Shown here: piece after piece, positions 33,510 through 40,308 of the stretch
Layout of the letters: the number at the start of each line of letters is the position of its first letter
How positions within the stretch are numbered: the stretch's first letter is position 1
From: Runella sp.
GTDB lineage: Bacteria > Bacteroidota > Bacteroidia > Cytophagales > Spirosomataceae
Reading direction: 5' to 3'
Assembly (NCBI RefSeq): GCF_027484545.1
Contig: NZ_JAIXST010000164.1
Coordinates: forward strand, 1-42,453
Length of the DNA: 42,453 nucleotides
The notes under the pieces: model-generated
What the model was told of the DNA's origin: nothing
The model's input: the letters and a program-made list of their open reading frames with translations, nothing else
The model's database searches: none
Translations under genes and position numbers: made by a program

Positions 33510-34100
33510 TTACTGCAAAAGATAAATCAGAGCCAATTTGATAAGCGAGTAAAGTAGGTTTGAATTTTTCCGAAGCAGGGTGAGGGAGTTGTGTAGCGTG
33601 TTTCGAACTGTTTTTTCGGAAACGTCCATAATTGAAGCAATTTCAGCAATGCTGAAATTCTCATAATACCGCAGCGTAATGGCTTCCAACTGACGTTTGG
33701 GGAGACTTTTGAGAATGGTAACCAATTTCAGGGTTAATTCCCTCTCGGTATCATCCGGGCTGTATTCATACGCCGGATGGTTCTGCGTGATTAGAAAGGA
33801 CTCAAAATCTACTTTTTCAACGGCTTTCTCCTTTTCATTGATACGACGAATATCTCTTCTAAGGCTCAGAAAGAGGTAGAACTTAATGTTATTAACAGAT
33901 GCAAGTCCTTCACGATTACGCCACAGCCTGATAAACAAATCCTGAATGGCATCTTCCACTTGTGTTTGATCTGCAACAAATTTCTTGCCGTAGGAATACA
34001 GTGAATCAAAATATAGTTCGTAAATCTCAGCGTAGGCACTTTTATCCCCTAGCCGAAAAGCATTCCAAATTGCTGTATCATGAGGTGAATTCTGTATCAC
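33510..34100 (-). CDS. ECF-type RNA polymerase sigma factor (FecI-like)
   Basis: A 196-residue sigma factor. Region 2 spans about residues 25-90 ('AYAEIYELYFDSLYSYGKKF', 'EDAIQDLFIRLWRNRE'), and region 4 about 130-182 ('LPKRQLEAITLRYYENFSI', 'AEIASIMDVSEKTVRNTLHN'). The DLFIRLW and IAEIASIMDVSEKTV blocks are those of the Bacteroidota sigma-70 family paired with FecR. It should direct transcription of the PUL downstream. The C-terminal hydrophobic tail 'LLYSLIKLALIYLLQ' is a little unusual but occurs in relatives. The ATG at 34100 gives a normal N-terminus. A 168-bp spacer separates it from the tRNA-Val terminator. Confidence 0.95.
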   Translation of the reverse strand: MIQNSPHDTAIWNAFRLGDKSAYAEIYELYFDSLYSYGKKFVADQTQVEDAIQDLFIRLWRNREGLASVNNIKFYLFLSLRRDIRRINEKEKAVEKVDFESFLITQNHPAYEYSPDDTERELTLKLVTILKSLPKRQLEAITLRYYENFSIAEIASIMDVSEKTVRNTLHNSLTLLRKNSNLLYSLIKLALIYLLQ

Positions 34101-34268
34101 AAGGGGTGAAGATTTAACTCATAAAAGTAGCAATTTTTGGCAAATAATATACTTTTTACATTAAAAATTGCCATTTACAAAGAGTAGTGATCAAAAACGC
34201 GGCCCTACGAACTCTCATCATTAAGAGCAACCCCGCCCCTCTGCCAGGTAAGGCCGATAGGGCAACAA

Positions 34269-34296
34269 AAAAGCCAAACAAGGCTGTTTGGCTTTT
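34269..34296 (-). terminator. Rho-independent terminator of the tRNA-Val locus
   Basis: On the minus strand an 11-bp perfect stem (AAAAGCCAAAC/GTTTGGCTTTT, 34269-34279 and 34286-34296) with a six-base loop ends in a T-run (TTTTTTGTTG). It lies directly after the last tRNA-Val. Confidence 0.85.
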
Positions 34297-34301
34297 AAAA
34301 G

Positions 34302-34376
34302 TGGGAGTTGAGGGATTCGAACCCCCGACCCTCTGCTTGTAAGGCAGATGCTCTGAACCAGCTGAGCTAAACTCCC
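34302..34376 (-). tRNA. tRNA-Val (anticodon TAC), second copy
   Basis: The minus strand folds as a 75-nt tRNA. The acceptor GGGAGTT/AACTCCC is perfect, the D-arm is GCTC...GAGC, the anticodon stem TCTGC/GCAGA has loop CTTACAA (anticodon TAC), and the T-arm holds GTTCGAATC. The CCA end is not encoded. The sequence is identical to the copy at 34531-34605. It is the promoter-distal copy and is followed by the terminator. Confidence 0.95.
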
Positions 34377-34404
34377 GAGAAAACTAAGAACAAAAGGTAA
34401 AAAA

Positions 34405-34487
34405 GTGGGAATTGAGGGATTTGATCGGCAGCGGCACGGTACGCCGTCGCGGGACCGTCCCCGACTATCTGCTGATAAGGCAGATTT
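34405..34487 (-). pseudogene. Degenerate tRNA-Val copy with GC-rich insertion
   Basis: Between the two intact copies, the 3' half of a tRNA-Val repeats with damage. The acceptor 3' strand and T-stem (plus GTGGGAATTGAGGGATTTGA) and a perfect anticodon stem (TCTGC/GCAGA on minus) remain, but the loop reads CTTATCA and the 5' acceptor strand and D-arm are missing. The T-loop is interrupted by about 35 extra bases (about 34424-34458), of which I count 27 G or C. The insert includes the near palindrome GGGAC-G-GTCCC (minus). It would be co-transcribed with the intact tRNAs. Confidence 0.75.
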
Positions 34488-34530
34488 ACAAATAAAAAAA
34501 ATAATTTATTTCTACTTGTAACTTTTTTTG

Positions 34531-34605
34531 TGGGAGTTGAGGGATTCGAACCCCCGACCCTCTGCTTGTAAGGCAGATGCTCTGAACCAGCTGAGCTAAA
34601 CTCCC
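34531..34605 (-). tRNA. tRNA-Val (anticodon TAC), first copy
   Basis: A 75-nt cloverleaf identical to the copy at 34302-34376, with loop CTTACAA giving anticodon TAC. It is the promoter-proximal copy, 27 bp after the -7 element. CCA is not encoded. Confidence 0.95.
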
Positions 34606-34632
34606 AAAAACCCCTTTTCCGTTGTTTGGGGT

Positions 34633-34665
34633 TGCAAAGATGTGGGTTTCAAATTATATGTCCAA
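34633..34665 (-). promoter_or_regulatory. Promoter of the tRNA-Val locus
   Basis: On the minus strand TTG (34663-34665), a 20-bp spacer, and CATCTTTGCA (34633-34642) form the same pair of elements with the same spacing as in front of the tRNA-Ala locus. The first tRNA starts 27 bp downstream. The -7 box departs from TAnnTTTG by one base (CA for TA). Confidence 0.7.
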
Positions 34666-34677
34666 CTTTTTTTTACA

Positions 34678-35430
34678 TTATTTTCGATGAATAATTGTAG
34701 GTGCCGACTGAGCAGAGGCGTAAATCGTTAAGTCTGCGATAGTTACGCGTGCCGGAGCATTTACGGCATAAACCACCGCATTGGCAATATCTTCGGCCAA
34801 AAGTGGATCAAAACCTTCATAAACTTTAGCAGCGCGGTTTTCATCGCCTTTAAAACGCACTAAAGAGAACTCCGTTTCAACGGCTCCAGGGGCGATATTG
34901 GTCACTTTAATACCGTGTTGAGTTAAGTCCAATCGCATTCCTTCGCTGATAGCTTCCACCGCTTTTTTGGAAGCACAATACACTGCCCCGTTCGCATACG
35001 TTTGTTTGCCCGCAACAGAACTGAGATTGACAATGTGTCCTCTTCCCCTTTCCACCATTCCTGTTATTACTGCTTTTGACACATACAGCAATCCCTGCAC
35101 GTTGCCGTCAATCATGGCATCCCAATCCGCTACGTCTCCGTCCTGGATGGCAGACAGCCCGTGGGCATTTCCTGCATTGTTGACCAAAATATCAATCGCT
35201 TTCCAATCTTCCGGTAAAGTTCCTATGGCTTGCGATACTGTTGCATAATCGCGCACATCAAAAAGGAGCGTTGTTGTTTTAACGTATTGAGCCAGCTCCG
35301 CTGCCAGTTCATCCAAGCGGTCTTGCCGACGACCGCACAAAATCAAATCAATTCCAATGTTGGCAAAAGCTTCAGCAGTGGCTTTTCCAATCCCCGAAGA
35401 AGCTCCGGTAATGAGGGCAATACGCGACAT
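34678..35430 (-). CDS. SDR-family NAD(P)-dependent oxidoreductase (YdfG-like)
   Basis: A 250-residue classical short-chain dehydrogenase. 'ALITGASSGIGKATAEAF' is the TGxxxGxG cofactor loop, 'NNAGNAHG' (84-87 NNAG) stabilises the sheet, and S138, Y151 and K155 ('VYCASKKAV') are the catalytic triad. 'IAPGAVETEFS' follows as usual. The RRxxR motif after beta-2 ('CGRRQDRL') favours NADP. Close relatives (YdfG) oxidise L-allo-threonine and 3-hydroxy acids, but the substrate is not readable here. It stands alone, 12 bp upstream of the tRNA-Val promoter, with the peroxiredoxin terminator on its 5' side. Confidence 0.92.
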   Translation of the reverse strand: MSRIALITGASSGIGKATAEAFANIGIDLILCGRRQDRLDELAAELAQYVKTTTLLFDVRDYATVSQAIGTLPEDWKAIDILVNNAGNAHGLSAIQDGDVADWDAMIDGNVQGLLYVSKAVITGMVERGRGHIVNLSSVAGKQTYANGAVYCASKKAVEAISEGMRLDLTQHGIKVTNIAPGAVETEFSLVRFKGDENRAAKVYEGFDPLLAEDIANAVVYAVNAPARVTIADLTIYASAQSAPTIIHRK

Positions 35431-35533
35431 TTTTTTTAACAGTTACAGTGGGAAAAATAAATTCATTGAAGGGATTAACTCCCAAAACCTTCGATGGCAA
35501 AGTTGGAGAAAATTACCAAGCAAAAAAACAAAA

Positions 35534-35561
35534 ACCCTCTCCTTAATTCTTTGGAGAGGGT
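35534..35561 (-). terminator. Rho-independent terminator of the peroxiredoxin gene
   Basis: On the minus strand ACCCTCTCC and GGAGAGGGT (35553-35561 and 35534-35542) form a perfect 9-bp stem with a ten-base loop followed by TTTTTGTTTTTTTG. It lies 24 bp after the peroxiredoxin stop. Confidence 0.88.
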
Positions 35562-35584
35562 CAAATGTTGAGCAGAAGCCGAAA

Positions 35585-36223
35585 TTACTTAATTGGCTCA
35601 GGTTGCGCTGTATAACGCAAATAAGGCTTAACAATTCGTAAATCACTGTATTTTTTCTGAGCATCCTCGGTCGAAACCGCAGGGATTACAATGACATCTT
35701 CCCCCTGTTTCCAATCGGCAGGAGTAGCTACTTGGTTATTCGCTGTCAGTTGTAATGAATCAATCACACGAAGCAATTCAGTAAAATTCCGTCCGGTTGA
35801 AGCAGGATAGGTCAACGTCAGTTTGATTTTTTTATCAGGTCCAATCACAAACACCGAACGTACTGTGGTTTTTTCGCTGGCATTGGGGTGAATCATATCG
35901 TACAGGGTGGCCACATTTCGGTCACCATCGGCAATAATCGGAAAATTAACTACCGTATCATTCACTTCATTGATATCGGGTACCCAACGGCTGTGCGAAT
36001 CCAAATCATCTACACTTACCGCAATTACTTTCACATTGCGTTTCTCAAATTCGCCTTTTAAAAGAGCTGTTTTTCCCAACTCCGTCGTGCATACAGGTGT
36101 AAAATCAGCAGGGTGCGAAAACAACATTCCCCACGAATTGCCCAGCCATTCGTGAAATTTAATGGGACCTTGGGTGGTTTGAGCTTCAAAATCAGGAGCT
36201 ACATCGCCTAATCTTAGTGACAT
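35585..36223 (-). CDS. 1-Cys peroxiredoxin (Prx6 type)
   Basis: A 212-residue peroxiredoxin that reduces hydrogen and organic peroxides. The peroxidatic cysteine is C45 in 'HPADFTPVCTTELG'. It is the only cysteine in the protein, so no resolving cysteine exists and an outside thiol must recycle it. 'DSHSRWVPDI' and the long C-terminal extension ('TPADWKQGEDVIVIPAVS') are the Prx6 signature. I use the ATG at 36223; an in-frame ATG at 36250 would add nine non-conserved residues. A terminator follows. Upstream holds a 7-bp inverted repeat (36302-36322) of unknown role. Confidence 0.94.
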   Translation of the reverse strand: MSLRLGDVAPDFEAQTTQGPIKFHEWLGNSWGMLFSHPADFTPVCTTELGKTALLKGEFEKRNVKVIAVSVDDLDSHSRWVPDINEVNDTVVNFPIIADGDRNVATLYDMIHPNASEKTTVRSVFVIGPDKKIKLTLTYPASTGRNFTELLRVIDSLQLTANNQVATPADWKQGEDVIVIPAVSTEDAQKKYSDLRIVKPYLRYTAQPEPIK

Positions 36224-36433
36224 GGTATTGAATGATTTATGGTGAAACAATTATTTTTTACTTAAAACCTATCGACTTTATATGATAATAATGTTAATTG
36301 AAAGCCTCTTTTGCGGAGGCTTAGCAAAAGGAATACAATCCGTTCTTAAATTTTGTTCCAAGTTTTCCACTTTTCAAACTAAACTTACCGTGTAAAGCGT
36401 TTTTATGATGAATTTTACGGAGATTTTCCCAAA

Positions 36434-37219
36434 ATGTACTTCAAAGCCTTATTTCAAAGAGTATTATTACCCATTTTTATTCTGACAAGCATCTCTGTCT
36501 ACAGCGCTGATACGCTTTCTGTTGTTATTAAAGATAGCACAAAACCTCAATTAAAGCCGCATATTGTTTTTTTTTCTAAACTATTTTCGTCACAAAAAGA
36601 CAGTATTAAAATCCGCCCGAAACTTACGTACACAATTGATTGGGACGCCAGAAGCTCATTTGTGGATAAAAAATTAGTTAATATTTGGGGAGTCAATACT
36701 GGCATCAAATTTGGCAGGGGTCGCCACGAACTGAACATCGGTTATTACTGGCTTACATTCAATTCTTTCCTTCGTCTGCTCGACCTTCGCAAAGACGCTT
36801 CCAAGGTTATCAATATAAATTACTACACCAAAACGGATTTGTATTTTTTTAGTTTAATGTACCGACCCAACCTCATTGACAATCGGAGGTGGCGATTCAG
36901 TATCCCCGTTGAGTTAGGTATTGGCGCTACCCAAAGTACTGATAACAAACTCCTGAATGACCTGATGATTTGGCGTCGTAACGATTTTTTTATGCCTGCA
37001 CAAATAGGTGCTTACTTAAAATGGAAAGCCACTCGTTGGGTCGGATTCAGTATACAGGGAGGCTACCGTTATGCATTGTATCAGCAAAACTTGCCTACCA
37101 ATTACAACGGTGCTTATTATAGCCTTGGATTTACAATGGAAAGTGAAATCTTTACTGATTCTTACCAATGGGCTAAAAAGTCATTAAAAAAACGGAAAGA
37201 ACAACGGGGAAAACCTTAG
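36434..37219 (+). CDS. Hypothetical outer-membrane beta-barrel protein
   Basis: A 261-residue protein with a signal peptide (about 1-25, 'LLPIFILTSISVYSA'). The rest is made of short alternating strands rich in Y, W, F and G ('VNIWGVNTGIKFGRGRHELN', 'YYWLTFNSFLRLLDL', 'FSIQGGYRYALYQQN') that look like an 8- to 10-strand barrel. I recognise no named family. The C-terminus is basic ('KKSLKKRKEQRGKP') and does not end in the usual aromatic residue. It is 21 bp upstream of the sugar kinase on the same strand and may be co-transcribed, which says little about its function. Confidence 0.6.
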   Translation: MYFKALFQRVLLPIFILTSISVYSADTLSVVIKDSTKPQLKPHIVFFSKLFSSQKDSIKIRPKLTYTIDWDARSSFVDKKLVNIWGVNTGIKFGRGRHELNIGYYWLTFNSFLRLLDLRKDASKVININYYTKTDLYFFSLMYRPNLIDNRRWRFSIPVELGIGATQSTDNKLLNDLMIWRRNDFFMPAQIGAYLKWKATRWVGFSIQGGYRYALYQQNLPTNYNGAYYSLGFTMESEIFTDSYQWAKKSLKKRKEQRGKP

Positions 37220-37240
37220 ACGAAACGTCTTTAAAAGGAT

Positions 37241-38254
37241 ATGAAAAAAATTGTTACTTTCGGACAAATCATGATGCGCTTGTCGCCGCCGGCTTTTGCA
37301 CGTTTTGGTCAGGCCCACAGCTTCGATATTACCTATGCAGGAGGCGAAGCCAACGTCAGTATAGCAACAGCCCAATGGGGCGTAGAAGCCGTTCATGTTA
37401 CCCGTTTTCCGGACAATGATATGGGGCGAGCCGCTGTCATGTATTTACGCAAATATGGCCTCACCACTTCAGAAATTCATTTCGGTGGAGACAGATTAGG
37501 CATTTACTTTGTTGAAAATGGGGCCACAGCTCGTGCGAGCCAAGTAATTTACGACCGCCTCAATGACTCTTTTTGCACCCTTGATGCTGACGAATTTGAC
37601 TGGGAACGTATTCTTCAGGGAACTGATTGGTTTCATTTTACAGGGATTACGCCAGCGCTTTCGGAAAGCGCCGCTGCGGCCTGTTTAAAAGCTGTGCAGA
37701 CCGCTCGAAAATTGGGAGTAAAAGTTTCTGCTGATGTCAATTACCGAAAAGGGCTTTGGGGATGGGGCAAAACACCACGGGAGATTATGCCTGAGTTGGT
37801 CGAACATTGTGACCTTATTGTATGCGGAAACAGCAACGCTAACGATTTGTTTGATATTCATCCTTTGCCCGAAGAAAAAAACAAATGGGTATCTACCATG
37901 AAGCAAGTGATGCAGCGGTTTCCAAACATCAAACTCATACTGGACACCAAACGGGAGTCAATCAGTGCTTCTCGTAACCAACTGAGAGGCAAAGCTTGGG
38001 ACGGTCACCAATATTACAAAACTGCCAACCATGACCTACACCATATTGTAGACCGCATTGGCAGCGGAGACGCCTTTATTGCTGGCTTTCTGTACGGTTA
38101 TGATTACTTCGAGCAAAGTGTTCAGCACGCCTTGGAATTTGGTACCGCCGCCGCTGCACTTAAACATACAGTCGAAGGTGATTTCAACTTAGTAAGCGTC
38201 GAAGAAGTAGAACGATTGGCCACCGGAGATACTTCAGGAAAATTATCACGATAA
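37241..38254 (+). CDS. kdgK: PfkB-family sugar kinase, 2-dehydro-3-deoxygluconokinase-like
   Basis: A 337-residue ribokinase-fold kinase. 'TYAGGEANVSIATAQWG' is the PfkB substrate-side motif (GG at 34-35), 'ADVNYRKGLW' (D165) is typical of KDG kinases, and 'DRIGSGDAFIAGF' holds the catalytic base D277 and anion hole. The family phosphorylates 2-keto-3-deoxygluconate from uronate and gluconate degradation. No kdgA aldolase is next to it within the window (the next gene is an unrelated LRR protein). The symbol rests on family resemblance, and a related fructokinase is possible. Confidence 0.8.
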   Translation: MKKIVTFGQIMMRLSPPAFARFGQAHSFDITYAGGEANVSIATAQWGVEAVHVTRFPDNDMGRAAVMYLRKYGLTTSEIHFGGDRLGIYFVENGATARASQVIYDRLNDSFCTLDADEFDWERILQGTDWFHFTGITPALSESAAAACLKAVQTARKLGVKVSADVNYRKGLWGWGKTPREIMPELVEHCDLIVCGNSNANDLFDIHPLPEEKNKWVSTMKQVMQRFPNIKLILDTKRESISASRNQLRGKAWDGHQYYKTANHDLHHIVDRIGSGDAFIAGFLYGYDYFEQSVQHALEFGTAAAALKHTVEGDFNLVSVEEVERLATGDTSGKLSR

Positions 38255-38351
38255 CCAAAGTGGGCGGAGGTCACCCTGCCCCTACCTCTTCTCTAACTCA
38301 CTCCTCTTTACTGCCTTCTAATAGTATATATAAGTTTTTTTTATAAAAAGT

Positions 38352-38381
38352 TTTGATTTACATACCATTAAACTTAGTTTG
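38352..38381 (+). promoter_or_regulatory. Putative promoter of the LRR gene
   Basis: TTTG (38352-38355), an 18-bp spacer and TTAGTTTG (38374-38381) give one mismatch from the TAnnTTTG box at near-normal spacing. The ATG is 31 bp after the box. Confidence 0.4.
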
Positions 38382-38411
38382 TAGTTAATTAGAAAACAAC
38401 CTTACTAAGCT

Positions 38412-39794
38412 ATGAAACCTTTACTCTTTATTCTTCTTGTTTTGGGAATACAAACAGCACAGGCACAAGTTAAAATTTTAACATTTGCAGAGGCCTCTGA
38501 GCAGGGACTCTCTCAACGAAAATTAGATAGTATTTACCGCCCTAAGGGAGCGTCAAAGGGAAGAAGGGAAGGTTCAAAAAGCTGGGAAATGTTAAGTAAA
38601 AAACAGTTTGAACTTTCACGAAAGATTTTTGGCAATCGACCTCAACAACCTCGTATGGCTTATTCACTTTACCAAAATCAAGCGGGAACATTTGAGTATA
38701 TGCTTTATGAGATCCAAGGCAAAGCCAATAAAGAACTGGAAGTACGGTTTATTGATTCATTGCGGGTATTGCTTAACAATTACCCACTTGAAAACAATCC
38801 TGATTCTCCCCGGGTTTCCTCCCACTTTATGGTTTTAGGAGTTGTTAGAAGTATTCCTAAAGGAGACAGCACTATCATTACACTGGAAGATGCTATTGCT
38901 ACTACCCGCCCTGATACAGTTAAAGTAGTTGCTTTAAACCAATTGGAAATGAAATCTGTACCTGATGTAATTTACCGATTTACTGAAATGCAGGAACTGA
39001 ATCTTAGTGGCAACGAACTCAAAAGTGCTGCTATAGACTTAACCCGACTTCCTAAATTGCGACATATATGGCTCAATGCCAATCAATTGACCGACACAAG
39101 TTTGCATTTTCCCCTAAATAAAACGTTAAAAGTTCTGAATGTTCAAGGAAATCGTTTTCCGGACGTGCCTCAAGCCATTCGCAATTGTAAAAAATTGACA
39201 AGCTTATGGTTGGGTTACAATAAATTAACCCAACTCAATGAAAACAGTTTCAAAGGGTTGCGCCGATTACAGGACCTCAATCTCTATTCCTGCGACCTAA
39301 AAAATCTTCCAAAAGGAATTTCTAAGTTAAAGCGATTGGAAGTACTGGATTTGTATTATAACGAGCTTAGCACACTTCCCCGTAATCTCGGACGCATGAG
39401 GCGATTACAACAATTAGCCCTTTCAAACAATCAACTGATTCAGATACCGACAACGCTTGGGCGGCTGAAGCGTTTACATTCCCTATATGCACATCATAAT
39501 AAATTGTCTACCCTGCCGGGCAGCGTTGGTAAACTTCGGAGTTTACGAATTTTAGCACTCAACAATAACCAATTCAGCACCTTGCCTAAGCAAATAGGCT
39601 CATTACGAGTTGTGGAAGAAATAGACATCAGCGACAATAATTTGAGTGAAGTTCCTGCCCAAATAGTGCAACTGCGACAACTTAAAAAATTATACCTGCG
39701 TAAAAATCCTTTTTCCGAGGATGCTTCGCTACTCAGTCGTTCTAAGCCTGTGCTGGAGTCGTTGGAGCAAAACAAGACGGATGTTTCGTATTGA
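38412..39794 (+). CDS. Secreted leucine-rich-repeat protein
   Basis: A 460-residue protein with a signal peptide (about 1-19, 'LLFILLVLGIQTAQAQ'), a helical non-repeat N-terminal part (about 20-190) and about eleven LRR units (about 190-445) of roughly 23 residues with the consensus LxxLxLxxNxLxxLPxxI. Examples are 'LEVLDLYYNELSTLP', 'LRILALNNNQFSTLP' and 'VEEIDISDNNLSEVP'. LRRs are protein- or ligand-binding scaffolds. No sortase, PEP-CTERM or type IX sorting tail is evident, and there is no lipobox, so it is probably periplasmic. The partner is unknown. It stands alone, between the kinase and the tRNA-Ala promoter. Confidence 0.88.
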   Translation: MKPLLFILLVLGIQTAQAQVKILTFAEASEQGLSQRKLDSIYRPKGASKGRREGSKSWEMLSKKQFELSRKIFGNRPQQPRMAYSLYQNQAGTFEYMLYEIQGKANKELEVRFIDSLRVLLNNYPLENNPDSPRVSSHFMVLGVVRSIPKGDSTIITLEDAIATTRPDTVKVVALNQLEMKSVPDVIYRFTEMQELNLSGNELKSAAIDLTRLPKLRHIWLNANQLTDTSLHFPLNKTLKVLNVQGNRFPDVPQAIRNCKKLTSLWLGYNKLTQLNENSFKGLRRLQDLNLYSCDLKNLPKGISKLKRLEVLDLYYNELSTLPRNLGRMRRLQQLALSNNQLIQIPTTLGRLKRLHSLYAHHNKLSTLPGSVGKLRSLRILALNNNQFSTLPKQIGSLRVVEEIDISDNNLSEVPAQIVQLRQLKKLYLRKNPFSEDASLLSRSKPVLESLEQNKTDVSY

Positions 39795-39814
39795 GGTATT
39801 TTTTTTGAGGAGTA

Positions 39815-39846
39815 TTTGCAAAAACCAAAACATACTTACATCTTTG
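39815..39846 (+). promoter_or_regulatory. Promoter of the tRNA-Ala locus
   Basis: TTTG (39815-39818), a 20-bp spacer and CATCTTTG followed by CA (39839-39848) repeat the arrangement of the tRNA-Val promoter exactly. Expected start is near 39853, at the edge of a hairpin and ahead of three tRNA-like units. Confidence 0.7.
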
Positions 39847-39850
39847 CAGC

Positions 39851-39869
39851 CCGATAAAACGATTATCGG
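39851..39869 (+). other. Short hairpin in the tRNA-Ala leader
   Basis: CCGATAA and TTATCGG form a perfect 7-bp stem with loop AACGA. There is no T-run behind it, so it is not a normal terminator of the LRR gene. It would form near the 5' end of the tRNA precursor. Confidence 0.5.
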
Positions 39870-39873
39870 TCAT

Positions 39874-39922
39874 GGGGATGTAGCTCATCGGACCACCGTT
39901 CTGGATGGAAAGAGTGCTTGCA
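39874..39922 (+). pseudogene. Degenerate tRNA-Ala 5' half with D-loop insertion
   Basis: GGGGATGTAGCTCA is identical to the start of tRNA-Ala. The D-loop is then replaced by about 23 unrelated bases (TCGGACCACCGTTCTGGATG and three more), after which AGAGTGCTTGCA resumes tRNA sequence up to the anticodon stem and stops. No T-arm or 3' acceptor strand follows before the next unit. Confidence 0.7.
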
Positions 39923-39935
39923 AACTTAACATAAT

Positions 39936-40036
39936 GGGGATGTAGCTCAGCTGGTTAGAGCGCTTGGCGAATCGTCGCACCGATGGCATACAAGAGGTCG
40001 TGGCGGTTCGAAGGTTCGATTCGATTTCCAGCTTCT
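39936..40036 (+). pseudogene. Degenerate full-length-like tRNA-Ala copy with two insertions
   Basis: The first 31 bases (GGGGATGTAGCTCAGCTGG onward) match tRNA-Ala apart from GTT for GCT. The anticodon arm reads CTTG, then 16 extra bases (GCGAATCGTCGCACCG), then ATGGCAT with the GGC anticodon intact, then ACAAG. AGGTCGTGG follows, and the T-arm is disrupted by about 11 extra bases around CGGTTCGAAGG. The end reads CCAGCTTCT in place of CCCATCTTCTCC, so the acceptor stem is broken. It cannot mature as a normal tRNA unless the inserts are removed. Confidence 0.75.
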
Positions 40037-40065
40037 ATATACTTCAAAGTGTTGTTCTTTTTTAC

Positions 40066-40139
<74 letters not shown>

Positions 40140-40150
40140 CCCTGATTATC

Positions 40151-40189
40151 AAAGAGTTACGACCAAAACCGTAACTCTTTTTTGTTTTT
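40151..40189 (+). terminator. Rho-independent terminator after tRNA-Ala
   Basis: AAAGAGTTACG (40151-40161) and CGTAACTCTTT (40170-40180) form a perfect 11-bp stem with an eight-base loop, followed by TTTGTTTTT. It lies 11 bp after the tRNA. Confidence 0.9.
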
Positions 40190-40216
40190 GCTCAAACATT
40201 TTAGATTTGTTTGAGC
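40190..40216. other. Perfect 9-bp inverted repeat between terminator and hsdR
   Basis: GCTCAAACA (40190-40198) and TGTTTGAGC (40208-40216) pair with a nine-base loop, directly beside the tRNA terminator. Neither strand has a T-run after it. It may help end hsdR transcription, or mark the island boundary. Confidence 0.45.
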
Positions 40217-40308
40217 ATCGCTTAAGTTATTATTTATGCTGAATTTGGCTATCTTCAAATGCAATTGATTACTTAACAACATTTCCTCAACCTTGCAGAA
40301 TCATTTAT

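Noticed and set aside
36302-36322. AAGCCTC/GAGGCTT inverted repeat between the peroxiredoxin and the outer-membrane protein
   Set aside because: Seven base pairs with no T-run and no clear role. It could be an operator but nothing supports that.
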